A stretch of DNA of 30,407 nucleotides from JAICTV01 sp035634055 (GCA_035634055.1 DASQDR010000246.1:1-30407); one strand, 5' to 3'. Positions 13,918 through 21,795 are shown, counted from the stretch's first letter. The notes: generated from the letters alone by a model not told the origin. Translations and numbers: made by a program.

Positions 13918-15507
13918 ATGCGTGACGTGCTTTCCCTTCAGCCGCTGGAGCCGCGCCGGCTCATGGCCGTTTATTACGTCTCGCCGGGCGGCGACGACCA
14001 GGCGTTGGGGCTTGCGGCGGAGCAGGCGTGGCGGACGGTCGAGCGCGTCAACGTGCAGCGGCTGCGCGCGGGCGACACCGTCCTGTTCCAGGCGGGCAAG
14101 TCCTACGCGGGCGGGCTTTACCTCTCGACCAGGGAGGCGGGCAGCGAGGCGCGGCCGATCGTCTTCAGCACCTTCGGCAAGGGGCGGGCGACGCTCTACA
14201 GCGGCGCGGCGTCGGGGCTGGAGATCTCCGAGAACGCCGGCGTGGCCGTCACCAACATCAGCTTCGTCGGCGCGGGAATGCATGCCAGCCAAGTCTCCGG
14301 GATTTACGCCCACGTCGGCACGGCCGCCAAGCCGCTCACGTACCTCCACTTCCGCAACGTCGAGGCCAGCGGCTACGGGCACGAGGGGCTGACGATCGTC
14401 GCCTCCGGCGCCGGCAGCAGCATCAGCAACGTCAAGATCGAGCGCTCGTCGTTCCACGACAACCTGTGGGGCGGCGTCAACGTCACCGGTTCGGCCGTGG
14501 CGGGCGTCAACCGCAACTACGTCGTCGACCACGTGCGCGCCTACAACCACCCGGGCCTGCAATCCGGCACGTTCGTCACCGGCAACGGGATCTACCTCGC
14601 CGACGTGGAGGACGCCCTGGTGCAGCGCTGCGTCGCCTACAACAACGGCACCAACGGCATCGCGCCGGTCGGCATCTGGGCGGCGGGATCGAAGCGCGTC
14701 ACCTTTCAGTACAACGAGAGCTACGACAACCGCACCACCAGCGGCACCGACGGCGGCGGGTTCGATTTCGACTGGGACGTGACCGATTCGGTCATGCAGT
14801 ACAACTACAGCCACGGCAACGACGGGCCGGGCTACATGCTCGGGGCCGGGTCGCACGTCAACGACGGCAACGTCGTCCGCTACAACGTCAGCGAGAACGA
14901 CGGGCGGAAGAACGGCCGGGGCGGGATCTACCTCTGGGGCAACGTCACCCGCGCGGCCATTCACAACAATGTCGTCTACACCGTGCCCAGCACCGATCCG
15001 AACCTCGCGGCCCTGCGCGCGTACGACGGCGGGGCCGACGGGAAGGTGCCCCAGAACGTGCTCGTGGCCAACAACGTCTTCCAAACCGAGGGCGGCGCGA
15101 AGCTGATCAACCTGTCGAGCGCGATCGCGACGAAGTCGAAGTTCACCTTCGCGAACAACGCCTACTACTCCGGCACGGGCGCGTTCCGCATCCAGTGGGG
15201 GTCGGCCGCGCACGCGAGCCTGGCGGCGTGGCGCGACGCGACGGGGCAGGAAAAGACCTCGGCCGGGAAGGCGAGCGGCTACCAGGGCCACCCGCGGCTG
15301 GCGGGCGCGGGGCTCGGGGGGACGATCGGCAACGCGGATCTGCTCGGAAGCCTGACCGCTTACCGGTTGCAGGCCAAGTCACCGCTGGTCGATCGCGGCC
15401 GCGCGGTGACGCCGCCGGCGGGCATTTCCGCGGTGACCAGCGACTTCTTCGCCGGCCCCGCCCTGCTCGGCCCGGCGAGCGACATCGGGATCCACGAGTT
15501 ACGATAG
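13918..15507 (+). CDS. Secreted right-handed beta-helix protein with LEPR-XLL N-terminus
   Basis: The protein has 529 residues. The start at 13918 is chosen because MRDVLSLQPLEPRRLMAV begins there, with GGGGGA ten bases upstream and a -10-like TATATT at 13870-13875; a longer frame from 13756 crosses the tRNA repeat. LEPRRLM (10-16) is the same motif as in the RTX protein. YYVSPGGDD and LRAGDTVLFQAGKSY are the usual opening of pectate-lyase-like/parallel beta-helix (PbH1) proteins. Many short strands of the type VTFQYNESYDN and AIHNNVVYT follow, with closing sequence DIGIHEL, common at the end of such domains. The family includes polysaccharide lyases and glycosidases, but I cannot point to catalytic residues. 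Export and action on polysaccharide are likely; substrate unknown. Confidence 0.88.
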   Translation: MRDVLSLQPLEPRRLMAVYYVSPGGDDQALGLAAEQAWRTVERVNVQRLRAGDTVLFQAGKSYAGGLYLSTREAGSEARPIVFSTFGKGRATLYSGAASGLEISENAGVAVTNISFVGAGMHASQVSGIYAHVGTAAKPLTYLHFRNVEASGYGHEGLTIVASGAGSSISNVKIERSSFHDNLWGGVNVTGSAVAGVNRNYVVDHVRAYNHPGLQSGTFVTGNGIYLADVEDALVQRCVAYNNGTNGIAPVGIWAAGSKRVTFQYNESYDNRTTSGTDGGGFDFDWDVTDSVMQYNYSHGNDGPGYMLGAGSHVNDGNVVRYNVSENDGRKNGRGGIYLWGNVTRAAIHNNVVYTVPSTDPNLAALRAYDGGADGKVPQNVLVANNVFQTEGGAKLINLSSAIATKSKFTFANNAYYSGTGAFRIQWGSAAHASLAAWRDATGQEKTSAGKASGYQGHPRLAGAGLGGTIGNADLLGSLTAYRLQAKSPLVDRGRAVTPPAGISAVTSDFFAGPALLGPASDIGIHELR

Positions 15508-15520
15508 GCGGTTTGTTGCT

Positions 15521-15655
15521 GTCATTCCGAAGCGTGATCGCGCGGGTCATCCCGAGGCGCTCGCGCGTGTCATCCCGAAGCGTCTCGCGAGGGATCTCGG
15601 GGCGGAAAGCGGCTCCCCTGCCCGAGATCCTTCGCGAGTACGCTCAGGATGACAC
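15521..15655. repeat. Cluster of GTCATCCCGAAGC repeats forming a large inverted repeat
   Basis: Three direct copies begin with GTCAT(T/C)CCGA(A/G)GCG at 15521, 15546 and 15569 (periods 25 and 23). The last copy extends to GGATCTCGGG at 15602. An inverted copy at 15620-15655 (CCCGAGATCC ... GATGACAC) faces it across an 18-base spacer, so a stem of more than 30 bp with few mismatches can form. The cluster lies between the convergent beta-helix and carrier protein genes and may end both transcripts. A fourth copy is at 30-65. Confidence 0.75.
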
Positions 15656-15713
15656 TGCTGGCGGCCCTCGCCGCGCCGTCACAACGCTCGCCGCCCCCGC
15701 CGGCGCAGCGCTC

Positions 15714-15740
15714 GCCGCCGCCGCCGCCGCCGCCGCCGCC
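15714..15740. repeat. (GCC)9 microsatellite
   Basis: Nine uninterrupted GCC units lie 13 bases beyond the stop codon of the carrier protein gene. They are intergenic and potentially length-variable. Confidence 0.8.
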
Positions 15741-15753
15741 TCGATCGGCGTGG

Positions 15754-16002
15754 CTACGCCGGCTGTTGCTCGAGCATGCCAACGATGCTGTCGACGGTGT
15801 CGAACTTCGCCTGGTCGAAATCGTTCGGGTCGATCTCGTAGCCGAACTCGCCCTCGAGGAACGTCAGCACGTCCACCACGTCGAGTGAACTGAGCCGCCC
15901 GGACAGCACCAGCGATTCGCCGTCCGCGAAGGGCTGGATGTCGTCCTTGTTTTCCTTCAGGATCTTCGTCACGTACTCGCGGACCTTCTCACGCTTGCTC
16001 AT
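15754..16002 (-). CDS. Acyl/D-alanyl carrier protein (DltC-like)
   Basis: This 82-residue acidic helical carrier protein starts at ATG 16002, where GAGGTGA lies upstream; a longer frame to 16200 overlaps the MBOAT gene and is a shadow. The sequence LSGRLSSLDVVDVLTFLE holds the phosphopantetheine attachment serine (Ser39, in SSLD where most carriers have DSL). It is followed by helix II and EFGYEIDPNDFDQAKFDTVDSIV, typical of DltC and stand-alone acyl carrier proteins. It is the last gene of the ligase-MBOAT-carrier set and, by family knowledge, would carry the activated amino acid or acyl group as a thioester from the ligase to the MBOAT protein. Whether the cargo is D-alanine is inference. 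Confidence 0.9.
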   Translation of the reverse strand: MSKREKVREYVTKILKENKDDIQPFADGESLVLSGRLSSLDVVDVLTFLEGEFGYEIDPNDFDQAKFDTVDSIVGMLEQQPA

Positions 16003-16046
16003 CTCGGTCACCTCAACGCTGCGAACATCACGACACGGCGGACGCG

Positions 16047-16078
16047 GACGCCGGCGCGCGGTATCGCGCGCCGGCGTC
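16047..16078 (-). other. 14-bp perfect hairpin between MBOAT and carrier protein genes
   Basis: GACGCCGGCGCGCG (16047-16060) and CGCGCGCCGGCGTC (16065-16078) pair perfectly around a 4-base loop in the 92-base gap between the two genes. No T-run follows on the minus strand, so it is probably not a terminator. It could be an mRNA-stabilising or processing hairpin that raises the level of the carrier protein message. Confidence 0.7.
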
Positions 16079-16094
16079 GGCAGACGAAAAACGA

Positions 16095-17573
16095 TTACGG
16101 TCGGAACAGGCTCAGGAAGTACGCGCCATAGTGCGACATCGTGTGCCGCTCGTTGGGCTCTTCGATGATGCACATCAGGCAGAAGAACAGCATGACCCAC
16201 GCGGTGGCCAGCCAGCGGCGGACGCCGCTGGGCTCCTTCCCCTTGTTGGCCAGCGAGCGGATCTGCGACAGGCTGATCGCCACACCCAGCACCAGGGCGT
16301 AGACGGCGTAAGAGCGGTAGAACCAGAGCGTGTCGAGCAGGCCGTGGGTGAGGATGCGGTCCTCGGTGCGGAGGAAGTGGAACAGGAAGTTCCCCAGCCC
16401 CGCCGCCGCCAGCGTCGCCGCGAACAGCCGCACCTTCGGCCGCTTCTTAAAGTAGCGCAGGTAGGTCGGGTAGAAGAAGAACTGCACCAGCAGTTCCTTG
16501 AAGTAGTAGTAGATGCGGTTGTAGAAGTCCGCGATCGAGGTCGCCAGGAACGGGCGGTAGGTGTTGCGGAAGATGTTGAACCCGGCCAGCCGCGCCACCG
16601 CGACCACCTTGTGCCCGAAGATGGTGAAGTAGATGACCCACAGCGCGAAGTAGCAGATCAGCGCCGCCCAGCGAAGGTGCAGCGGGTACGGGTGCCCGTG
16701 GACCAGCGCTTCCAACGACATCTGGTACGTCGGGATCAGCGCCTGCGGCGCGACGTGCGGGATCTTGGTCAACGACTCGGTCGGCCCGTACACGACCCGC
16801 TTGACGGCGATGAGTACCGCGGTCCAGAAGACCGCCCGCAGCAGCAGCTTCAGCCCGGCGATCTGCGATTTGGCGAGCTGCTCTTCGTCCTTGGCTTCGG
16901 TGCGGTCGAGGTAGGTCGAGCCCTTGCCGATCGGCACGCCGGTGAAGCCCCAGAACGGGCGCCAGGCGTAGGTGCGGAGCAGCGGTTGGCCCTTCTCGCG
17001 CGAGAGGTTCTCGGTCACCCAGAAGGCGAAGAACCACAGGTACTGCGCGTACGCCATCGCCGCCGCCGCGAGCATCACGCGCGCCGGTCCGCCTACCGGT
17101 CCGGCGACGGGCGCGCGGGCGGCGGCGAAGAGCGCGATGGCGATCCCGACCAGCCAGAGCACCGGCCGGCGGGCGATCGGCGAGGTCGGAAATTGCCGCG
17201 CGGTCCACAGGAAGGCGAACGCCAGCAGCCAGACCGCCGCCATCGACACCGGCCACCACGCCACCCACTCGCCGGCGTCCAGCGGCGCGGCGACGCGCGC
17301 CAGCAGCAACTCGTCGACCGGCGGGTAGAGGAACGCCCAGCCGATCGTCCCCACCAGCAGCAGCATCCGCCGCCGCTCCGGCAGCAGCGACGTGGCCGCC
17401 AGGATCACGCCCATCTGGAACCAGAACGGCGTCTTGAGCGCGGCAAGCAGCGCCGTGGCGGCCGTCACCATGACCAGCCGCCCCGCCGGCGCGCGCAGCG
17501 CCGCCCGCGCGCGGGCGCGCAGGTCGTCCGGCCGGACGGCGATCGCTGCGGTGGCGGCGGATACCGTGGTCAC
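16095..17573 (-). CDS. Divergent MBOAT-like membrane O-acyltransferase (DltB-like)
   Basis: This 492-residue polytopic membrane protein starts at GTG 17573, where GGAGGTG lies 8 bases upstream and GTG overlaps the ligase stop by four bases (GTGA). Longer frames read back through the ligase gene. Around ten hydrophobic segments are visible. SIADFYNR (346-353), the amphipathic stretch IYYYFKELLVQFFFYPTYL and GLGNFLFHFLR, with His399 in the place of the catalytic MBOAT histidine, resemble the core of DltB/AlgI proteins, but the match is distant. By family role it would pass the group from the carrier protein across the membrane to an extracytoplasmic acceptor. The ligase upstream and carrier downstream support this more than the sequence alone does. 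Confidence 0.7.
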   Translation of the reverse strand: MTTVSAATAAIAVRPDDLRARARAALRAPAGRLVMVTAATALLAALKTPFWFQMGVILAATSLLPERRRMLLLVGTIGWAFLYPPVDELLLARVAAPLDAGEWVAWWPVSMAAVWLLAFAFLWTARQFPTSPIARRPVLWLVGIAIALFAAARAPVAGPVGGPARVMLAAAAMAYAQYLWFFAFWVTENLSREKGQPLLRTYAWRPFWGFTGVPIGKGSTYLDRTEAKDEEQLAKSQIAGLKLLLRAVFWTAVLIAVKRVVYGPTESLTKIPHVAPQALIPTYQMSLEALVHGHPYPLHLRWAALICYFALWVIYFTIFGHKVVAVARLAGFNIFRNTYRPFLATSIADFYNRIYYYFKELLVQFFFYPTYLRYFKKRPKVRLFAATLAAAGLGNFLFHFLRTEDRILTHGLLDTLWFYRSYAVYALVLGVAISLSQIRSLANKGKEPSGVRRWLATAWVMLFFCLMCIIEEPNERHTMSHYGAYFLSLFRP

Positions 17574-19267
17574 GACGACTTCACCTCCACCCCACCCTGC
17601 CCTTGCTCCAGGATCGCACGCAGCGCGTGGCGATCCACTTTCCCGTTGGTCGACAGCGGCAGCGCGTCCAGCGGCACCACCCGCGCCGGCACCATGTACG
17701 CCGGCACGCGCCCGCGCAGCGCCTCGCGCGCCTCCGCCGGCGGCACCGGGGCGCCGGCGGCGAAGGCGACCAGCCCCGCCGCGTTGCCGTTGGTCAAAGG
17801 CCACGCCACCGCCGCCACCGATTGCGTCCGCATCACGGCGCGCAGGTGGGCCTCCACTTCTTCAAGTTCGACGCGATGGCCCATCACCTTGACCTGGTTA
17901 TCGATCCGCCCGAGGCAGTGAAACCGCCCCTGCTCGTCGCAAATCGCCGAATCGCCGGTCAGGTACCAGCGGGAGCGCCCGAGCTGAGGGTGGTCCAACA
18001 CCGGGAACCGGCGGGCGGTCTGCGCGTCGTCTCCCAGGTAGCCTGTCGCCAGTTGCGGCCCCGAAACGGCAAGTTCACCCACTTGGCCGCGGCCGAGAAA
18101 ATTCATTGTACCATCCACCACGCCCGCGTGCATGCCCGGGAACGGATGCCCGATGGCCAGGGTGCCCCGGCCGGGGGTCTCGCCATCGCGGGTTTCACCA
18201 TCGGGGGTCTCGCCGGCTCGGTCGCGGTAGCGATAACCAAGGCAGGCGATGGTCGCCTCGGTGGGCCCATAATGATTTTCGATCACCGCGTTGGGGGCGG
18301 CCGGCTGCCACAGCTTGAGCGAGGCGACCGGCAACCCCTCGCCGCCGAAGATCGACACCCGGATCGATCCGAACGCCCCCGGTTCCAACTGCTTCATCCG
18401 CTGGAGCATCAGGATCAGCGACGGCACGCAGGTAAAGACGGTGATCTCGCGCTGGCGGATAAAGCCGGCGGGGTTCATCATCTTGCCGTCGGGGATGACG
18501 TGCAGCGCCGCCCCGCCGTCGAAGCACATCGACCACTCGTGGATCGAGGGGTCAAACGTGGTCTCGAAAAACTGCGAGACGCGGTCGCCCGGGCCGACGT
18601 GGAAGAGCGCGCGGATGCCGGCGACGTAGTGGGCGAGCCCGCCGGCGGTCACGAGCACGCCCTTGGGGACGCCGGTGGTGCCGGAAGTGAAGATCAGGTA
18701 CGCCACGTCGTCCGCCGCTAGCGCCGCGGGCGGCAGCCCGTCCGGCACGTTCGGCAGCGCGTCCCACGTTGTGACGGCGGACGATGACGGCGAGGCGGAC
18801 AACGCTGCGCAGGACGCATTGCCCGCACCCGCGTCGCTATCAGGCGCCGCGGGGACCAGCACGTTGGCGACCGGCGCCTTCAGCTCGCGCCAGCGCGGCA
18901 TCCCGCGCCCGTCCACGATGAGGGAAGCGACGCCCGCGCGCTCGATGACGGTATCGATCCGCGCCGCCGGCTGCTTGGGGTTGAGCGGGACCCACGTGGC
19001 GCCGGCCCAGGCGGCGCCGAGGATGCCGGCATAAGTCTCGAAGCTGCGGTTAGCCAGCACGCCCACGCGCGGCCGATGCGCTGCGCCGCCGTCGCCCCCC
19101 GCCGCCGCCCCATGCCCGCGCAGCCAGGTCGCCACCCGCCCGGCAGCGCCGGCGAGCTCGGCGTAGGTGTACGTGCGATCATCCACCACCAGCGCCGGCC
19201 GCTCGGGGGCGCTCTGCGCGTGGCAGAAGAGGGCGAACGCGGGATTCAGCACCGGGCTACGACTCAT
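17570..19267 (-). CDS. AMP-forming amino acid/acyl ligase (DltA-like adenylation enzyme)
   Basis: The protein has 565 residues. ATG 19267 is preferred over ATG 19312 because adenylation homology begins a few residues later (FALFCHAQSAPERPAL) and because ATG overlaps the stop of a small upstream frame as ATGA. The motifs are in order: A3 TSGTTGVPKG (194-203), A4 TTFDPS with Asp239, A5 NHYGPTEAT (332-339), A7 YLTGDSA (Asp439), A8 GRIDNQVKVMGHRVEL and A10 STNGKVDR with catalytic Lys543. The A4 Asp is the residue that holds the alpha-amino group in DltA and NRPS domains, favouring an amino acid substrate. There is no fused carrier or condensation domain. Residues near 350-365 contain a three-fold GETPD-like repeat not seen in the family core. 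It is translationally coupled to the MBOAT gene. Confidence 0.88.
   Translation of the reverse strand: MSRSPVLNPAFALFCHAQSAPERPALVVDDRTYTYAELAGAAGRVATWLRGHGAAAGGDGGAAHRPRVGVLANRSFETYAGILGAAWAGATWVPLNPKQPAARIDTVIERAGVASLIVDGRGMPRWRELKAPVANVLVPAAPDSDAGAGNASCAALSASPSSSAVTTWDALPNVPDGLPPAALAADDVAYLIFTSGTTGVPKGVLVTAGGLAHYVAGIRALFHVGPGDRVSQFFETTFDPSIHEWSMCFDGGAALHVIPDGKMMNPAGFIRQREITVFTCVPSLILMLQRMKQLEPGAFGSIRVSIFGGEGLPVASLKLWQPAAPNAVIENHYGPTEATIACLGYRYRDRAGETPDGETRDGETPGRGTLAIGHPFPGMHAGVVDGTMNFLGRGQVGELAVSGPQLATGYLGDDAQTARRFPVLDHPQLGRSRWYLTGDSAICDEQGRFHCLGRIDNQVKVMGHRVELEEVEAHLRAVMRTQSVAAVAWPLTNGNAAGLVAFAAGAPVPPAEAREALRGRVPAYMVPARVVPLDALPLSTNGKVDRHALRAILEQGQGGVEVKSS
18173..18217. repeat. Three tandem 15-bp units inside the ligase gene
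   Basis: Units GGGGGTCTCGCCATC (18173-18187), GCGGGTTTCACCATC and GGGGGTCTCGCCGGC follow each other without gap. They encode the in-frame pentapeptide repeat DGETP/DGETR between the A5 and A6 motifs. Slippage would add or remove five residues without shifting frame. Confidence 0.7.
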
Positions 19268-19386
19268 ACGAACATCCGACGAAGCATTACCTTGCTCACC
19301 ATGACCACGCACGGATCGCCCGCGCCGTTGGCCCCGCTACCGGGCCGCTCAAAAGTTCCCGAGTTGTCCTCCGTGACGCGAGCCAT
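19264..19386 (-). CDS. Possible 40-residue ORF coupled to the ligase gene
   Basis: The frame starts MARVTEDNSGTFERPG, ends VMLRRMFV and stops at TGA overlapping the ligase ATG (ATGA). A longer version could start at 19461. The position, immediately before the ligase gene, is where dlt operons often carry the small DltX protein. However, DltX is a single-pass membrane protein and this frame has no convincing transmembrane helix. No ribosome binding site is clear. It could be a coupling ORF or chance. The rest of the 19387-19522 gap shows no other gene. Confidence 0.25.
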   Translation of the reverse strand: MARVTEDNSGTFERPGSGANGAGDPCVVMVSKVMLRRMFV

Positions 19387-19522
19387 CCGAGACGCCGGCG
19401 CACGCGGCGGCAGCCCGTTCGCTGCACCGGCGCGTCCACACCTGGCGGAGCGCCCTCGCACTCACGCGCTGGCCGCGCGTGGCCACATCATCACCCTGCC
19501 AACCGCGTCGGCTTTCCGCCCA

Positions 19523-21640
19523 TCATCGGGCCACCGGCGCCGCCAGCGCCGGAGCGCCGGGCGCAGCGGCCGGGGCACGGTGAGCCGCTGGCTTCGCGGC
19601 ATCGGTGGAAGTGCTCGCCTTCACCACGTCCACGCGAGCGCCGCCGCCGCCGCCGCCGTCGCCGCCGCCGTCCATGCCGGAGCCTGAGCCCGCGCTGTGC
19701 AGGTGCCGCCAGAGCGCCCAGTCGCCGAACCACTCGGTTTCCTGCCGGTACTGCCGCACCAGCTTCTGCCGCGGGTCGCCGGGCGGCACCGGCGTCAGGT
19801 CGCTCTCGCCGATTTCCAGCAATTCGGTCGCGCCGCTGCTGCGGTCGAGCACGAACATCAGCCCGTTGTCCACCACCGCCATCTTCCGGCAGTGCGTGAT
19901 CACCACGTACTGCATCACCGCGGGGATCCGCTCGGCCAGCAGGTCGCGCCCGAGCCATTGCGGCGGCGCCGACAGCCCCAGCAGCGCGGCGATCGTCGGG
20001 GCGACGTCCAGGTGGCTGGTGTGCAGCACGCTCTGCACGCCCTGGGGGAACAGGACCGGGTTGGAGAAGATCGCCGGCGTGCGCGTCTCCTCGACGCTGA
20101 CGCGCAGCCCGTGGCCGACCGGGTAGGTCGAGACGGTCTCGCCGTGATCGCCGACGACGACGATCAGCGTGCGCTCGAGCAATTGCTCGGCGCGCAGGAA
20201 GTCGATCAGCTTCCCCACCGCCTGGTCGGTGTAGTGCAGCGAGTTGCGATAGCGGTTAAGCCACGAATCGTCCGGGAACGGCTTGTGCTCGGCGTTGCTG
20301 ACGTACGGGTGGTGCGGGCACTCGGTGAGGTAGTTGGCGTAAAACTTCTCGCCGTTGCGCTTGCGCTCGGCGATCCAGCGGGTCATCTCCTCGACGGTCT
20401 GCTCCTCGCGCACGCCGGCGGAATACGCCAGCGGCGCCCCCTGCGCGAGCATCTCGCGCGCGCCGACGGCGTGCTCGATTCCCTTCTTGTCGAACAGGTA
20501 GCGGATGTCGAGGTAGTCGAGGAAGCCCGTGTGGAACAGCCCCGTGCGGTAGCCGTGAGCGCGCAGCACCTCTGCCAGCGCCGGCTGCGGCAGCGTCTTG
20601 CCGCCGTACAGCAGCCGCGGCGTGGTGCCGACGTCGACGAGGTAATCGGAGTAATAGAGCCCGAAGGTCGCCCGCGGCGTGAGCGTGGTGGTGGTGACGT
20701 GCCGCCGCAGGCTGAGCCCGCGGTCGGCCAGCGCGACGAGGTTGGGCGCCACGTCGCGCGTGACGTGTGGCGCGCCGGTGGACTCGACTTGAATAACGAT
20801 GAGGTTCAGGTCCGCCGCCGCCGCGGCGCCTGCCGGCGGCGCGGTAAAGGCGAAATCGCGGCGCAGGACGCCGCCCGGCACGACCAGCGACGCCGGCGGG
20901 CGCTGCCGATCCAGCGAGTGCCCCCGCCGCTCGCGCAGCGCGGCCTCGAGCTTGGGCGCATCGACCGGGCGGAAGGGCGGCTTGTATTCCTTGACGAAGA
21001 ACACGACGGCGTTGTCCTTCACCCCGAAGGTGTCGATCCCGCGCAGCCGGGCGCGCTGGAGGGCGGCCATCCCCACGCACAGCACCAGCGCCGCCCCCCA
21101 CAGCGCCAGCCGCGGGCGGAGCCACGTGCGCCGCTCCAGCCGCCGCGCGATCAGCGGCGCCAGCGCGGGCACGCAGAGCAGCCCGTACAGCATCAGCAGC
21201 AGCGGCATCGGCCCGACGTACGCCCAAATCGAGTGCCGCAGCACGGTGATGTCGTCGCCGGAGCGCAGCAGCTCGACGTCGAGCATGTCGCCGTAGATCC
21301 GCGCCACCTGGAAGCTGACCACGCTGAAGACGACCAGCGCGACGAACGCCAGCCCGCGCACGACCCGCATCGGCACCTCGAGCCGCCCGTTGAACAGCGC
21401 GGCGATGCGATAGGAAAGGAGGACGGCGGCGGCGAGGCAGAAGCACAGGAGCAGATCGGTGCCGACGATCAGCAGCAGGCCGTCCCACGGGACGTCCGCC
21501 AGCGGTCGGCGGCCCTTGAAGGCGAGGTTCCACAAAAGCAGGCAGAGCTTGCCCAGCAGCAAAAACGAGAAGATCGCGATCGCCGAAGCAATCGCGCACT
21601 CGTCACGCCCGGACTTCTGCCCCCGTCGGAACCAAGCCAA
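19523..21640 (-). CDS. LtaS/EptA-like membrane sulfatase-superfamily transferase
   Basis: The 705-residue protein starts at TTG 21640. This rare start is fixed by AGGAGG (21651-21646) five bases upstream and by the lack of any other early start. About five N-terminal hydrophobic segments (residues 15-195) precede a periplasmic alkaline-phosphatase-fold domain. Metal-site residues are visible in LIVIQVEST (Glu286), VVVGDHGET (Asp498, His499) and GHG (His510). The Thr-rich HVTTTTLTPRATFG (314-327) probably supplies the nucleophilic Thr. This layout is that of lipoteichoic acid synthases and phosphoethanolamine transferases, which move glycerol- or ethanolamine-phosphate onto surface glycans or lipids. 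Residues 640-705 are a Gly/Ala/Pro low-complexity tail unlike the family. It lies 255 bases upstream of the ligase gene on the same strand and probably makes or modifies the acceptor of the cassette. Confidence 0.85.
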   Translation of the reverse strand: MAWFRRGQKSGRDECAIASAIAIFSFLLLGKLCLLLWNLAFKGRRPLADVPWDGLLLIVGTDLLLCFCLAAAVLLSYRIAALFNGRLEVPMRVVRGLAFVALVVFSVVSFQVARIYGDMLDVELLRSGDDITVLRHSIWAYVGPMPLLLMLYGLLCVPALAPLIARRLERRTWLRPRLALWGAALVLCVGMAALQRARLRGIDTFGVKDNAVVFFVKEYKPPFRPVDAPKLEAALRERRGHSLDRQRPPASLVVPGGVLRRDFAFTAPPAGAAAAADLNLIVIQVESTGAPHVTRDVAPNLVALADRGLSLRRHVTTTTLTPRATFGLYYSDYLVDVGTTPRLLYGGKTLPQPALAEVLRAHGYRTGLFHTGFLDYLDIRYLFDKKGIEHAVGAREMLAQGAPLAYSAGVREEQTVEEMTRWIAERKRNGEKFYANYLTECPHHPYVSNAEHKPFPDDSWLNRYRNSLHYTDQAVGKLIDFLRAEQLLERTLIVVVGDHGETVSTYPVGHGLRVSVEETRTPAIFSNPVLFPQGVQSVLHTSHLDVAPTIAALLGLSAPPQWLGRDLLAERIPAVMQYVVITHCRKMAVVDNGLMFVLDRSSGATELLEIGESDLTPVPPGDPRQKLVRQYRQETEWFGDWALWRHLHSAGSGSGMDGGGDGGGGGGARVDVVKASTSTDAAKPAAHRAPAAAPGAPALAAPVAR

Positions 21641-21645
21641 CCTTC

Positions 21646-21667
21646 CCTCCTGAGCGGGGGAAATATA
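21646..21667 (-). promoter_or_regulatory. -10 element and strong ribosome binding site of the LtaS-like gene
   Basis: Minus-strand TATATT (21667-21662) is followed by AGGAGG (21651-21646) and the TTG start at 21640. Transcription would start near 21655. No convincing -35 is seen 16-18 bases upstream. The full-strength ribosome binding site is the main evidence for the TTG start. Confidence 0.55.
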
Positions 21668-21740
21668 CGTGAAGCCGGCGTTAACGTGCTAGGCGCCGCG
21701 GGCATTTTGGCTGCAAACACGGGCACGTTCGACCGGTTAT

Positions 21741-21758
21741 GCGGGTTGTCTCACCCGC
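21741..21758. other. Hairpin 3' of hrpA
   Basis: GCGGGT and ACCCGC form a 6-bp stem with loop TGTCTC in the 155-base gap between the hrpA stop and the start of the LtaS-like gene. No T-run follows on the minus strand, so it is only a weak candidate transcript end. Confidence 0.25.
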
Positions 21759-21795
21759 CGCCGCGGCCGCTTGGAAGGGTGGGAAACCTTTGCGG

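Noticed and set aside
16047..16078. Hairpin as an intrinsic terminator of the MBOAT gene
   Set aside because: No T-run follows on the minus strand, and the carrier protein gene downstream belongs to the same pathway.
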